60,000 nt of DNA from Nymphaea colorata (lineage: Eukaryota > Streptophyta > Magnoliopsida > Nymphaeales > Nymphaeaceae), in assembly GCF_008831285.2 (NCBI RefSeq), contig NC_045150.1, positions 5,532,001 through 5,592,000 on the forward strand, read 5' to 3'. This document shows positions 36,098 through 49,400 of the stretch, piece after piece. A model generated the notes under the pieces. It saw nothing but the letters and a program-made list of their open reading frames with translations. It had not been told where the DNA came from and made no database searches. Made by a program: the position numbers and the translations under genes. Position 1 is the stretch's first letter; each line of letters opens with the position of its first letter.

Positions 36098-36688
36098 ACC
36101 GTCATTGCTGTCCCTCAGTCATTGAACTGGAAGTCAAAGCAAAAAGAGAAGATCTTCACTTTGCAATTTTGAATTGGGGAGACATCATAAAAACCTTGAC
36201 AAGATCAATAACCATACTGCGGGTTTTACAAGGCCATTGACTATGCACGCCGACCACCTACCACGTAACAATGCCTTTTACTTTTCTGTTAAAATGCCCC
36301 CACACTGACCAATTTCGTACTGTTGCCCGAGAACCAGGCCCCCCTTTTCATCAAATCAATGTTCCCATTTAAAAATTAAGGAAAATCAAGGCGAAGAAGA
36401 AGAAGAAGAAAACGCTACATTGCTTCTAAAGACAAAAACAAGAGAAAGATAAACACAACCACATTTCGACATTAGTTAGCTGAGCTTTGGTAGATGTTAC
36501 AAGAAATAACTCTTTATAGAACAAAGACAAGAAAAGAAAGACAAGACCCTTTTGAGCAAAATGACGGGAACCACCTCGATTTCACTCACGCTAAGGCAAT
36601 TCTGTGAGCGCATGAAAATGCGAGGTCGTTTCGGTCATTCTCTCAAACAACATGGTGCTTGGCGTAAAACGAAAATCTGCTCCCGTTT

Positions 36689-37174
36689 TCAGGGGAAGAA
36701 CCCGTCCACGACGTCGGCGAAGGCCCGGAGGATGACGTCACGGTGGTAGGCGGAGTTGAGCGAGAGGAGGCAACGGAGGAGCTCGTAGAGGCCGTCTCGG
36801 CCGTAGATCTCGTTCTCGATGATCATCTGGAGAATCGAATTGCGGAAGTCGAGATACGGGTCGTCGGAGGTCTTGACGACTGCGACGCCGCCGCCTAGGC
36901 TCCGCGGAAGGGCGCGGGAGTCCGGCCTGCAGCCGGAGACCGTTCGGCTGGTCTTTGTCGACGAGGACGACGGAGCGGTGCTGCTGGAGACATCGTCGCT
37001 GGAGAAGAACCGTTCCCGCGAGCTCGAGGTGGAGGAGGACGGTCGCGGCGGGGCGGCGGAAGGGTGTCGGGGCTTGAGCAGCTTGGTGGTAAGGCCGGCG
37101 ACCTTTGCCCGTCGGCAGTTGCAGCCCAGGGAGACGACAGGAACGTGGCGGAGGGGCTTTCGTCGTGTTGACAT
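36689..37174 (-). CDS. OFP6-like: OVATE family protein, OFP6/7/8 type
   Basis: A single-exon gene of 161 residues, a usual length for this subgroup. Seen: an N-terminal S-T-R-R-K-P-L-R-H-V followed by L-G-C-N-C-R-R (residues 18-24), the short cysteine motif typical of this clade; a Ser-rich, low-complexity linker (about 45-85); and the OVATE domain from D-P-Y-L-D-F-R (105-111) through L-L-R-C-L-L-S-L-N (132-140) to the last residue. Relatives act as transcriptional repressors of growth genes and probably work in nucleus and cytoplasm with homeodomain partners. The frame stays open for 68 codons upstream of ATG 37174, but that part looks like translated leader, and the clade's N-terminus begins at the chosen Met. 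The gene is strikingly GC-rich against its AT-rich surroundings. It is convergent with the 15745 OVATE gene. Confidence 0.93.
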   Translation of the reverse strand: MSTRRKPLRHVPVVSLGCNCRRAKVAGLTTKLLKPRHPSAAPPRPSSSTSSSRERFFSSDDVSSSTAPSSSSTKTSRTVSGCRPDSRALPRSLGGGVAVVKTSDDPYLDFRNSILQMIIENEIYGRDGLYELLRCLLSLNSAYHRDVILRAFADVVDGFFP

Positions 37175-38040
37175 CAAAGATGCCTCCGGCCTTCCTCCCT
37201 GTTTCTGTGGCGGAGCTCGATGAAAGAGGCAATGGAAGGAGAAGAAGAAGAGGGACGGGGCAGGGGACCGAAACTGAACTTCCAAGTGATCTCTTGGGGT
37301 TTTTCTTGTCAGTTCGATACTGTCGTCGTCGTTATAATCGCAGAAGGTCTGCTGGGAGTGACAGAGAAACACACACAATCTCCGTAGATCTTTGTCTCTC
37401 TTCCTCGCCGCGCCCGAGACGAGGGGAATGATCAGTCCACGGAGAAGTGAACCGATGGCTTGGAATCAGGTCGTGGCACGTACGAGAGAGAGAGAAGGAT
37501 CGCACGAGTGGTTGCAGAGAAGAGGAGGAAAAGGAGGAGAAGGCAGAGGTCCCACTCCCTCCTTGCACTGCGTCCAAGCACTCGCCTGGTGCCTGCTCCT
37601 TCTGCTGCCACCCATGTGCACACTTGCATGCTTCTTATCATTTATTTAAATGAAGACTTCATAAAGAAATGAAAAAACGTATCTGCTAATTAACGTGGTA
37701 GATATGCTTTTAGCAATAGATTATTTCAGAAACATGGAGGCCGAAGAAACGACAATTGGAGGATTTGAAACAGTTTGAAAGTGAAAAGTGTTTATAACGC
37801 GATATTTATAATTACAAGTGCGTCAATACCTTGTTAAAATACCGATATATGCACTGTAAATAGCCATAAATGGTCACGGTTGAAGATATCGCGGCGAGAT
37901 GGGGATTTTAATTGACAAGCGTACCTTCATCTTTCTCCTTTTTTTTTTTCTAAAGGAACTCGATTACATTTGTAGCCGCCATCCGTCATGGCCTGAACAG
38001 ATGATCTTGGGATTTAATCACCAGGTTCTACCATTAGAAG
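37175..38040 (-). promoter_or_regulatory. 5' flank of the minus-strand OVATE gene
   Basis: The GC-rich, GAGA/CTCT-containing stretch up to about 37650 probably includes the 5' UTR and promoter. An ATTATAA word (minus strand, near 37331-37337) about 160 bases before the ATG is a weak TATA candidate. Several overlapping open frames here are by-products of high GC and GA repeats. Confidence 0.3.
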
Positions 38041-39073
38041 GCCCAGATATGAAACAACAAAAGGCATCTATTAATACATCGGACCGGATTCACATTCAAA
38101 GAATGATTATCCTGGCACGTGGATTTGGTGGTTTTAAATAGATATTGGATTGGATTCAAAATAAGAGATTCAATTTCAATATTAATTTGGAATATATGTA
38201 TTCTATATCTGATATGCAAAATGAGTGAATCGGTGACTTTGGTTTTTCAAAGTTCTCGAACCATTTAGCATCCTTCATTGAAGTGGATGGATGGTTGAGA
38301 GAAAAACAAGAAAAAAAAAGTATGAACTAATACGAGATGATAAAAATGTCCGTCATTTTTTTTTCTGTTAACCATGTATTATGTTAAATCAAACAGTTCA
38401 GATGAAATGACTGAGTGACTCTAACAAGATATTCACCATTCAATCTTCCTTTATATATCCATATATGTTAAAGTAAACTCTGCACATATCATTATTTCCT
38501 TTTTTTATTTAAAAATCAGTTTCAGATTTGGATGTGAAAAGTAAAGTCAGTTTCAAATCAAATTTTGACTATGAATTTAAAAATAGAGATAAGATACTAT
38601 TAGAATTAACCCAATTTTGAATCTGAATATATGAATGTCCACTAATAGATCATACATGATTAAAAAAAGGTACATTCAATTAGAATCCAACCCATTAACA
38701 TCCATATCCCTAAATAAGCCCAAAGGCAACCACTTAAAGTTCATAAAATGTCAAAATGACATAATGCAATGATAATAATAAGTTTAGCAATTTTTTTAAA
38801 TGTTTAATATACCAACATAAATTTGGTTGGTTCAGGCAATCCACCTGCATAAACTGGCTGGGTTTGGCTTGATATTCATAAGATAGGCTCAAATTCGGGA
38901 CATAACCCCGATCTGGCACTTTTTGCTGCATTTGATATGGGTTTGGGTCACACTCTCTGCAGTGACAAAATTTAACACCATGTTACAACACTTTCCATGT
39001 GGGGAAATTACTCCAATTATGGACCTCTACTCTAAGAAATGATATGATAATAATATTTAAAAAATATTAAACA

Positions 39074-39151
<78 letters not shown>

Positions 39152-41339
39152 ATGGATTAATTCCTTTGAGATCAGTTCCTATTCTTGTGGGCACTACAAA
39201 TTTGGACTGCAAACAATACATGCATGACACTTTAGTTGATGGGTGTTCCTCTTTCCACTCAAATCCCGAAGCAACCGTATACCCCAAAGGCAGGAGAAAG
39301 GAGAAGGGGCTTCGACCTTTTTGAGATGTCTTCTTGTGAAATGAATTATTCAACTTAAGTTGGCTCATTTAAGCAAATTTCCACCACATTGGCATAATTT
39401 GCATTCTCGCCTCAATGTATAGACAAAAAAAATTTCAATCAGAAGATACTCAGAACTATACAGGGCCAACATCTTTGTCTCCTGAAGATAATAAAGATAT
39501 GATAACATTACACAAAATTGACAAAGCGATAAGATTTTCTTTACTTGGCCAAACATTGTGTTCGCGTTGAATATCTAACACCTTATTCAAAGTAACCAAA
39601 GGATGCAGAATGCCTGTGAATCTCCAGAGACTGGTTGGACTAGATAAATATCAAGAGTCTAGTTAGTCAATGGTGGAATATTGTCTATAGCACCACAAAC
39701 TATCAATCAAGGGAAGTTCATAGAAGCTGGTTACTTTTGAAGGTCCTTCAAAGTAACTATATTATAATGGATTCATAATATGTAATTGGTAGATCACTTA
39801 TTCAAAAATTGGTTACAGTTTTAACCTCATCATTGAATCCAATCTTGTTCATATAGCTTAAGACATTAATTGCAACGTAAAGTACCGAGATGCCACAAAT
39901 AGCACTATTTCTAGGGAAGCTACGAATCTTTCACAAGATTTTAATAGTATTGTTGCTACCTAGAACAAATCGTAAACAACTTTGTCCTAAACAAGATTAC
40001 CAATTTGGTTGGTTTCAGTCACAAAATAAAACTCCTGAGTGGTCTACTTAAAACTCTTTTAGTGTACTCCTTAATTAAAGCTCTTTTATAAATGCATGCC
40101 CAAATTATATTCAAAAATCAGATGTTGAAGCTCCACTTAATCTCACCTTGATATCCCAAAAGAAATGGTTAAGCAATCTTGCTTGGTACAAAATAAGAAC
40201 CACATGGGAAACTCTTGATGCAAAAGGTGATGTGTGCGCAATCAAGAAAAGGAGTCCTCCACCATTAGCTAAAATGCAATGATGATAAAGAAGACACAAA
40301 TGATGAGGTGGTCGAAATGCATGCAACGTAGTTATAATTAAAGAAGATTTCTCATCTCCAAACTTGATGACAGTAGGCAGTTGATGAAAAAATAGTGGAA
40401 CTAAATGCCTCATAAAAAAGAAATCCCTTTAGAACATTAGCATGAAATGAAGTTGTCAACCTCAGTTCTGTGATATTTCAATTCCTTCTTTCTTTGAAGC
40501 CATTGTGAGCTTGTGTATGAGACATAATTGTTTAACTTCAAGGTTACCAAGAAGAGAACAAACTTATAGCTGCTATATTTTCTTATTATATTAAATCGAA
40601 AGACTTTGTTTTGTTGACTTGGGTTTCAACAATCTTTGAATGACTAAATCATAAAAGAATCTGCTTTAGAGGATACAATCATTTGAAACTTAGACCAAGT
40701 CAACACAAATTGTCCGCACAATCCAACAAGTGTGTTTTTCTAGCTATCCTAAAAACTGAAAAAAATGTTCTAGTTGTATCTTTATTGGATGCAAAAGTAT
40801 GTGTCTTGCTCACATGGGTACATGACTGAACAAATTATTTCCTGGATTGAATGACAGACAATGTAACAAGATCATCGGCACACAACCTGCTATGTTGAAT
40901 GAGGCCATAGAGATGACCAATGGATTTGAGGAGGATTGAGTTCGAGTGTAGGAACAAGCGTGAAGGCAGAGACCCACTGTCATAGGTGAGAGTAGTTAGG
41001 GTACGCCAAAAAGGGTTTCCCCTTCTACGATAAGAGGACCCACACCCCGCCTCTCCAACAATGGGATGCAGACCGCCTCCATCAGGACAAGACTGTAATA
41101 TTTATCATTGTCTCCATTCTGGCTATCCCTATTCGAAATTGTCAGGTGTCTGCTTATTTCATGGAGACCAGTGCCATTTTATTCAAGAATGCCCAAAGTG
41201 TCGACAACAACAACAAAAATAGTCCTAGCAATTCCAACTACCACGCCTCTCATCTGGTAGGTCGTCAGTCTCTTTCAGTTAAACAAATTCCAATTAACCG
41301 TCAGGCAAGAAGGTAGCAAGGCATTTGTATTCCACGATA
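38041..41339. other. Intergenic, no gene recognised
   Basis: AT-rich DNA with fragments of the GGATGTCAAT family (about 38080-38220 and 38500-38712, the latter ending TAACATCCATATCCCT) and a long TA tract. Near 41130-41220 one plus-strand frame reads a short Cys/His-rich segment ending Q-Q-Q-Q-K, possibly a scrap of a retroelement gag, but too little remains to be sure. Confidence 0.45.
39078..39148 (+). repeat. (TA)n microsatellite, 71 bp
   Basis: Uninterrupted alternating TA. Confidence 0.97.
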
Positions 41340-41685
41340 GTTGAGGACCATCAGATTTCCAACAACAATCTAATTGAATATACTCTTCTTATAAACTTGA
41401 ACGGAAAGCCAAAGAAGAAGGACAGAGAGCATGAGACCAGAAGGAAAGAGGACAACATAAAAGGGAAGAAAACAAGCCAAACGATTTTCATTATGAAAGG
41501 CTTATTTATACATTTTACAAAAGATGTTGATCTGGAATAACAAATTGATTCTGAATGATATTTCAACAAGCTTCCACAATCACAATTGATATGTAGAACA
41601 AGTTGAATCAATTAGGCATTGAGACCTTTATACCATCTACAAAACATCTGCTATACAATCACTACAAAAATTAAATTCTTCAATA
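41340..41685 (-). repeat. Probable 3' LTR of Copia-2
   Basis: On the minus strand a polypurine tract (TTTGGGAGGGGAG, 41698-41686) is followed by TATTGAAGAATTT, where a canonical LTR would open TGTTGAAG. A TATAAATA word lies at 41510-41503. No second copy is visible in the window, so the inner structure and the far end (about 41340) are guesses. Confidence 0.5.
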
Positions 41686-44600
41686 CTCCCCTCCCAAACT
41701 AGGTGCATGCATATTGCAAATGTGCAGCTTAGATTTCAGAAAGGCAAATTGAGCTTTAGAAAGAGATTTTGTGAGCAAATTTGCTACCTGAAGCTGATGG
41801 TATATGCCTGACCACCACGTCTACTCGTTTAATCATAACTCTAGCAAGATGGTAATCTAACTCTACATGTTTTGTGTGTTCTTGTAGAATTGGATTGGGT
41901 GCAATTTGTAGTACAAATTTAACGTCACATAGTAGCTTTGTAGTAGATGAATGCATAATATGTAAGTCATTTAGCAAGTATTTCAATCAAGTGATCTCGT
42001 GGCAAACATTCGTCATTGAACAATACTCTGCTTCAGTAGAGGACTTAGACACTGTAAACTGTTTTTTGGTTTTCCATGAAATTAAACTTTCACAAAAAAA
42101 AAAAACAATACCTATTGGCTGACCTTCTGATTCCCTTGCATGCTGCCCAATTAGCATCACAATATCCCTTAAAATGAAAATTATCATTAGGTAGGAAGAA
42201 AACACCCTGACCAAGATAGGGCTTGAGATGTCAAGACTTCTATTGCTGCGTTGAAGTGTTCTATTGTAGGACGTTGCATATCGTGACTCAATGAGCACAC
42301 TATAAAAATGATACCTGGCTTGGTTGTCGTCAAATAAATAAGACAACCTACTAAATGATGGTACATTGAATGATCTTTCAACAACTCACCATCTTCAGCT
42401 CAAAGAGTTAAACATTTATTACATGCAACTATCAAATCTTCAACATAGCATTTAGCAGACCTGCTTCATCTGAAATGTTGTATGTGTATGTTCATCGAGA
42501 AATGATTATACTTGCTTTGGTTTTGGATATGACCCAAAAAATATTTTAGTGCTCCTAAATCTTTTATCCAAAATTGTTTGCACAAATATGGCTTGAATTC
42601 TCATTTGTTGTTGATTATTACATGTGACTATCAAATCATCAACGTAGCTGAGAACTGCATTGAAGGAGTCTTCATGTAGATAAACGTACGAGAGTAATCA
42701 GCTTTTGATTGCCTAAACCCATATAGTTCTATAGCTAACGTCAATTTAAAGAACCAATTTCGCTTCAGTTTTTGCTTCAGTCTATACAATGACTTATTAA
42801 GCTTACACACCCATATTTCACTTTCCTCGCCATAACTAAGTGAACTTTTCATGTAAACTTTTTCTTCTGAATTTCCATTTAAAAAAGCACTATAAGCATC
42901 CATCTGGTGCAAAATCCAATTCCTTTTTGCTGCTACAACTAAAAGGCATTGTAGAATTACCATTTTAGCAACATGTGCATATATGTCATGATAGTCCATT
43001 CCTTCCGCTTGGCGATAACTTCTGGCTACTAATCTCGCCTTAAACCTCTCTACCTCACTGTCCACTTTGTACTTAACACAATAAACCCAACGACAACCTA
43101 TTTATTTCACATGCACTGGTTGATGAACTAGTGTCTAAGTGTTATTTGATTCCAAAGCCTCAATTTCTGCTTGCCTTGCTCTTTTTCTATTTGAATTTGC
43201 TCAAAACATGAAGGTCCATGGTGCTAAACAAGAATGTTTTTTGTGAACCTGAAAGGTAAGAAAATGAAAGACTTGTGATATTGGGTTCCATGGACGATCC
43301 TTTTCCTAGCAACCATGGACCTTGTAACTCTTATTGAGCTGCTCTGCAATAGAAATCCCTTAAAAGAATAGATGGTTTAGTTCTTTTAGTTGATCTTCCA
43401 AGATTGATTACCTAAACAGGCCTTGTAGTGGTTGCTTGATTTGCATTCATATCTCAGAAGACCGTTGGTAGTTTGTGAGGTCAAGTTCTAGGGTGTTGGA
43501 ATTTGTGGATTCATTGAAGGAGATTGAGACAAATCTGAAATTGCATTATGAGAATTTAGACATACATCCAGTACCTTTTCATTGGAATATTCATTTTCTG
43601 AATCATGACTATCATCTATAGGAATTGGAACAACAATTGACTGTGTATAATTTTGAATTTGTTTGAATGGAAATATTGTTTCATTGAATGCAATACATCT
43701 ACTAACTATGATTTTCTTATTTTCCAAATCATAGAGTTTATACTCTTTCTGGTTGTGAGGGTAACTGATAAAAACACAACGATAAGCTCTCTCTTTCAAT
43801 TTATTTTTGGGAGTTAAATTTGCAACATAGCTCAATCAACCCCACACCCATAAGTGAGAATAAGAAGGTTTGCTTTGAATAGCTTTTTCCAATGGAGTTT
43901 GCAAACACTAGACAATGTCTAGTTGGTAAGGTAGACTGCCATTAAGACACATTCATCTCATAACTGGATTAGTAGTCCTGATTAAAATTTGAGAGCTCGA
44001 GCAATATTTATAATATAACGATGCTTCCTCTCACCAACTTCATTCTGTTATGGTGTGTCAATGCAAGAATACTAGTGTACAATTCGTTTCTTTTGAAGAA
44101 GTTTTTTTACATTGGCATTGAAGAATTTATTTCCATTGTCTGACCTCATAGTGAGAACCTCAATTTTATATTGTTTTTCAACCAAGTTAATGAAGTGCTG
44201 CAACAAATAACTTGTCTCACTTTTAACTTCATTAAATCATCCCAAATGACTCTATTGAAATCATCTACAAAAGTCAAAAAGTAGTGAGCTTGGAAGTGTG
44301 ATGCTTGTGAGTAAGAACACCAAACATCGCAGTGTAGCAATTCCAAAGGCCTATTAGAGCAAGTATTGTTTAAACTAAAAGACAGCATACACTGTTGAGA
44401 AAGCTTGCAGATATCACAATCATTATTCTTCATCTTAATATTAGAGTCATGCACAGAAAATTACTTGGCTTGGAGATCGACGGATGTCAAAGTCTGAGAT
44501 GCCACAAATCTGGTTGATGGAGATGGGTCTAGGACCATGTAGCATGACAACAAATTGAAACTTTTGTAGAGGAATATCCCGATTACCAAGTCATTCAGTC

Positions 44601-44998
44601 CAATCATTGTCTTGGACTTTAGGTTCTACAGAACAACCAGACAAATTAAAAATGATACAAAAATTGTTTTGATTCATCAATTTGCTTACAGAAAGTAGGT
44701 TATACTTGAAATGTGAAAAAAAATAAACCTGCGCAAGAGTTAGAATAGGAGACAAAATGACACGACCTATATGTGTGGCATTAATTGTTTCATTGTTAGG
44801 CATTTTAATGGGAAAAAGAGATTTCAGTTTGGCAAGATCAGACATAAACTGAGCAAGTATGGTCAAGTTTTCGAGTAATCCTAAAAGATATAAAAAAATA
44901 TAATTTAAAAGCAAAATACTCTTTATTAAAAAAAAACAATTATCTGAAAACGTCCAATATACCTCAAATCTTTCAAAACATAGCTTATATGCATACAA
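41686..44998 (-). pseudogene. Copia-2 pol remnant (minus strand)
   Basis: Pieces of a Ty1/copia polyprotein lie in correct order on the minus strand. Post-protease segment ending N-L-L-S-V-S-K-L (about 44990-44591). Pre-integrase Cys motif C-D-I-C-K-L and start of the integrase core with C-D-V-W (44454-44146). Integrase C-terminal region (43835-43488). Reverse transcriptase with R-F-K-A-R-L-V-A-R (43065-42631) and a Y-V-D-D motif just past a frameshift near 42630. RNase H with S-K-S-S-T-E-A-E-Y (42346-41987), then the last segment (41986-41756). Frameshifts and stops separate the pieces, and there is no gag or 5' LTR. It was interrupted at 45001 by Copia-3, so it is the older insertion. Confidence 0.9.
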
Positions 44999-45000
44999 CC
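44996..45000 (+). repeat. Left target-site duplication of Copia-3 (CAACC)
   Basis: CAACC directly precedes the TGTTAAAGG of the 5' LTR and is repeated exactly after the 3' LTR at 49873-49877. Confidence 0.88.
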
Positions 45001-45150
45001 TGTTAAAGGTTTTTGAAATATTAGAAAGTGAGAGAGGAGGTCTTTAAATACTTTCTTATAGTAGTTGGACCGTTTTTGTAAAGTTTGTACTGCCAGCCCT
45101 AATCTCTTTAAAAGGAGATTAGGGTTACGTTAATGGATGATCTCTTTGGC

Positions 45151-45202
<52 letters not shown>

Positions 45203-45249
45203 CTCTCCTTTCCTCAACATCTCTCTCTCGTCTCCTTCAATCTGTAACA
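45001..45249 (+). repeat. 5' LTR of Copia-3
   Basis: 249 bp, from TGTTAAAGG to CTGTAACA, the end set by the primer-binding site. It contains a 45-base CT run (about 45155-45199), which accounts for most of its length difference from the 3' LTR. Confidence 0.93.
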
Positions 45250-45262
45250 TGGCATCAGAGCC
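45250..45262 (+). other. Primer-binding site of Copia-3
   Basis: TGGCATCAGAGCC directly after the 5' LTR, one base away from the usual TGGTATCAGAGCC complementary to initiator methionine tRNA. Confidence 0.88.
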
Positions 45263-46429
45263 CTAAACCTAGGATTGTGCTATCTAGGGTTTCACATTCC
45301 TTCCTTCATTTCTTGCCTTTTCCTCCAAGTTAGGGTTCACGTCTATATTTTTTTCTGTTGATTTCAAGAAAAGCAAATAATCTGTTTGGTGAAAGGGGCA
45401 AATCTCGTTTAACATGTAGAAACGTGATTAGCACCCTTGTGTTGCTGCTGCCATGGAAGACATGGAGAAATGTTGATGAAGTTGCTACCATGGAAGATCA
45501 GATCTGATTTTCTGCTGATTGGTTGGAAGCAAATCTATGAAGTCTTGTATCAGATCTGCCCTAAACATATCTGATTTTTTCTTCTTTTTTTTTTCTTTCG
45601 TGGAAGAAGATCTGTTAAGTTATATATCAGATCTCCCTTTTGCTGTAGTGTGTGGAGTCACGCTGTTTGAAGGCTGGTGATTGGTGTGTGGAGCAGAAAT
45701 GACCTGCTGATCGTGGGGGATTTAGCTGTTGTTTGTGGGTGTAGTTTGTCATGTGGAGCAGAAACGATCTGCTAATCGTGGAAGCTATTTTAGCAACAAC
45801 TTGACGTGGATGGTGTTACGCTGATCATATGTGGGGGGCAACAACAAAAGTCAGCCATAAGTAGTAAAGATCAGCAACAATCTTTTGGAGTTTTGTTCGT
45901 GGGTCTGCTATCATCCGCAACAATTGATTCAAATCTTTGTAATCTATTATCTACTCCCTTTTATACAATTTAGATTTGGTTAGTTTCTGTGATTACAGAT
46001 TCTCCCTTATTGCATAACGTGTGATATTCGTATAATCTTTGAGGATAGTAGAGATTTTTTTTCTATGGTGTCTGACTGTTGCTTCCTATATATTGTGTGC
46101 CATATGTGGGTGGTATTAAGACATGATCAGATTATCACGTAGTTCATGTGGAGCAGAATGGTAAATTGCTAGAGATATGTGCAGCCGTGTGTAGAGTTAC
46201 TAAGTTTGGTGTTGTAGCTGCCATCTAATATTCAGGTGGAATAGAATTGTGGATTGTTGGGGGTGTGTGCAGTCACATGTGGGTCAACTGGAATTGGGAC
46301 TGTTGGGACTGCTTATTATTATTCTTTTTTTGGAGTCCTGTGATTCGTAAAGATACATTTCTTGATTGAAGTTGACTACTGCATCTGATATATACATATT
46401 GTGCCCAAAATTTTGTTTGGAATTTTACG
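45263..46429 (+). other. Copia-3 leader without recognisable gag
   Basis: About 1.17 kb between primer-binding site and protease where gag should lie. No frame longer than about 60 codons and no gag or zinc-knuckle motif is visible. Instead, a word GTGGAGCAGAA recurs (near 45688, 45753 and 46148), the first two within a longer repeat of about 30 bases ending in GATCGTGG or AATCGTGG. Confidence 0.65.
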
Positions 46430-49400
46430 ATGGCTGATGGTAATGTGTTCGAGGGTTCTAATGACTACAAGATGACTGAAAATTCCTTCTCATATGCCAA
46501 TAGTATTGGAATAGACTCAGCCTTCTCTGTTGGTGCTCCTACCGATGGCCCAAATATGATGTGGATGATAGATTCTGGCGCCTCCAGGCATTGTTGTAAT
46601 CAATCACACATTTTTTGATCCTTAGTCAGATTCTCTACACCACAGCATGTCAGACTGGCTGCATGCTATCTCCTGTGTTGGGCAGCGGTGATACCTATAT
46701 CCCACATTTAGGCACTATTACTCACGTGCTCTATGTTCTCAGTTTCCTGTTCATTTGTTATCTGTTAAACAGCTGGCTATTGACTTACAGTGTAGAGTCA
46801 TTTTTTACCTTGGTTCATGTTCTTTTCAGGACTTATTAACTGGGAAGGTGATTGGTGGCGGCCATGAATGTAAGGGTCTCTATTTCTTGTCTGTCCCAGT
46901 AAATGTTGCTGCATCATCATTTTCCTCGAAGTCTTCTCCTTTCTAGTGGCATCTCAGACTAGGTCATCCATCAGTGTCCAAACTTCGTCGTATGTTTCCA
47001 GGTATTACTGCATCAGAGTCCTTCTTATGTGATGCTTGCTAGTTAGGCAAACATGCACGGATCAACTTTTCATTGAGTCATAGTCTATCTAGTCAAAGTC
47101 CATTTGATCTCATTCATGTGGATGTGTGGGGTCCTAGTCAAGTTCCTTTTCACTCATGTTTTTGGTATTATCTTGTTTTGGTTGATAATTTTACTAGAGT
47201 CAGTTGGGTATTCTAGTTACGAGAAAGATTAGAAGTCATATGTATTCTTCCGAAATTTGTCAAAGAAATAAAAACTCAGTTTGGTTTTATTGTCAAAAAT
47301 ATTCGCACTGATAATACTCTTGAATTCAAATCCTCTGTGCTACTTCAATTTTATGTCATTCATAGAATTCAACCTCAATATACTTGTCCTCACACGTCCC
47401 AACAAAATGGTGTTGCCGAACGTAAACATCGACAACTCCTAAATGTGGCCCATACCCTCATGTTACATTCACACATGTCTGCCTATTTTTGGGGTGATGC
47501 AATTCTTACCGCATGCTATCTCATTAATAGATTACCCTCGTCAGCCATCCAAGAACGTATTCCCATTCAATTTTTATATCCAGATCGACCATTATTTCAT
47601 ATACCTCTCAAAGTGTTTGGATGCACCTGCTTTGCACACATCCTAGGCTCAGACAAAAACAAACTTGCTGCCCAAGTTATCAAATGTGTATTCATTGAAT
47701 ACCCTGGCAATAAAAAAGGATATAAGTGCTTTGATCCCCAAACCAGGAAAGAGATTATCAGTGCGGATGTTACATTCTTTGAATCTCATCATTATTTTTC
47801 TCCTTCGAGTCCTTCTCCATCTGAGATGCCTATACCACGCCCTCTTACCAGTGTCACTTGAGTCGATCCCTCCATTTCAATCTATGTCATGTGAATGTTT
47901 CCTTGAACCTTCATTAGTTTACACTCGTCGTCTGGGTCCCTCTCGCAACTACCCACCAGCGTCTTCACAAGAGGTAAGCTTCAGTGATAAGACTGACTTA
48001 GGCTTAAATGATGATCACACTGCAGATGATCTCCCCATTGCTATTTGCAAGGGCAAGCGATAGTACACACTACATCCGACTTCTAATTTTGTCTCTACTG
48101 ACCATTTGAGTACAAGTTTGGTGTAGTTTGATCGAGCTTTGTCTAGCCACATCATCCCATCTTATCACCATCATGCCTTGTTAGATTCATGGTGGCGGCA
48201 AGCCATGCAGGAAAAAATGGATGCTCTTATATCTCGGGAGACTTGGGATTTGGTGGATCCACCGATGCACTGTGATGTAGTTGGCTCCAAATGGGTGTTC
48301 ACCATCAAGTATCATTCTAATGGTTCAGTTGAACGGTTCAAGGCACGTCTTGTTGCCTTTTCGCTCGTAGCTCGGTTGGGCACTATTCGACTGATTATAT
48401 CTCTTGCTGTCCAGCGAGAGTGGCCTATATTTTAGCTAGACGTGAAAGATGCTTTTCTATATGGAGACTTGTCTGAAACCGTCTATATGCAGCAACCACC
48501 TGATTTTGAGCGACAGAGGGAGTGTTCCAAGGTATGCAAATTAAAGAAGGCTATTTATAGACTTAAACAGAGTACTCGTACATAGTTCCGTAAGCTAACT
48601 GAGGTTTTATCTAAGTGTGGATTTCAACGATCTCAGCTTGATCACTCATTGTTTATCAAGCGAGGCACATCCGGTATAGTGATATTGATTGTATACGTGG
48701 ATGATATTGTTCTCACTTGAGAAAGTAATCAAGAAATAGCTCAGACAAAGGAGTTTTTACAACAACACTTTGTCACAAAAGACCTTGGACAACTCCGTTA
48801 TTTTCTTGGTATTGAGGTGGCTCGTAGTAGTAAAGGAATTGTAGTGTCTTAAAGAAAATATGCTCTTGATGTTTTGCAGAAAACAGGTTTATTGAGGGCT
48901 AAACCTATCACACTTCCCATGAATCCCCGCATTCATATACATGATGAAACAAAGCCTTTTGACTCTAGATCTTACAGATCTCTGATAGGGAAACTATTAT
49001 ATTTGACTGTCTCTCGCTCCAACATTAGCTTTGCTGTGAATAAGCTAAGTCAGTTCATAGAAAAACCCCGGAAGGTTTATTGGGACACTACTTTAATGAT
49101 TGTCAGATACTTGAAATCAGTCCCGAGAAAGGGGTTATGGTTCAAAAAGGGAGAAGGTGTTGACATCGAAGCGTATAGTGATACTGATTATACAGGATCT
49201 GTAGATGACAGGAAGTCTACTACTGGTTTTTGTGTTTTTGTGAGAGGTAATCTTATTTCTTGGAGGAGTAAGAAACAGAATGTGGTAGTTCGATCTAGTG
49301 CTGAATCGGAATATAAGGCTATGGTTCAAACTGCGGCTGAAATGTCATGGGTCAGATAATTGCTTCTAGAGTTGGGTGTTTCAGTGAATCTCCCAATGAA

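Noticed and set aside
36738-37232. Second minus-strand frame (164 codons) and plus-strand frames over the OVATE gene
   Set aside because: These are shadows of the real gene in other phases, kept open by high GC; they read Arg/Pro-rich sequence with no motif.
37175-37378. 68-codon N-terminal extension of the minus-strand OVATE protein
   Set aside because: The extension has no family similarity, and the family N-terminus begins at the Met at 37174.
41130-41222. Cys/His-rich segment resembling a gag zinc knuckle
   Set aside because: The spacing does not fit a standard CCHC pattern and the frame is short, so it is only mentioned in the region note.
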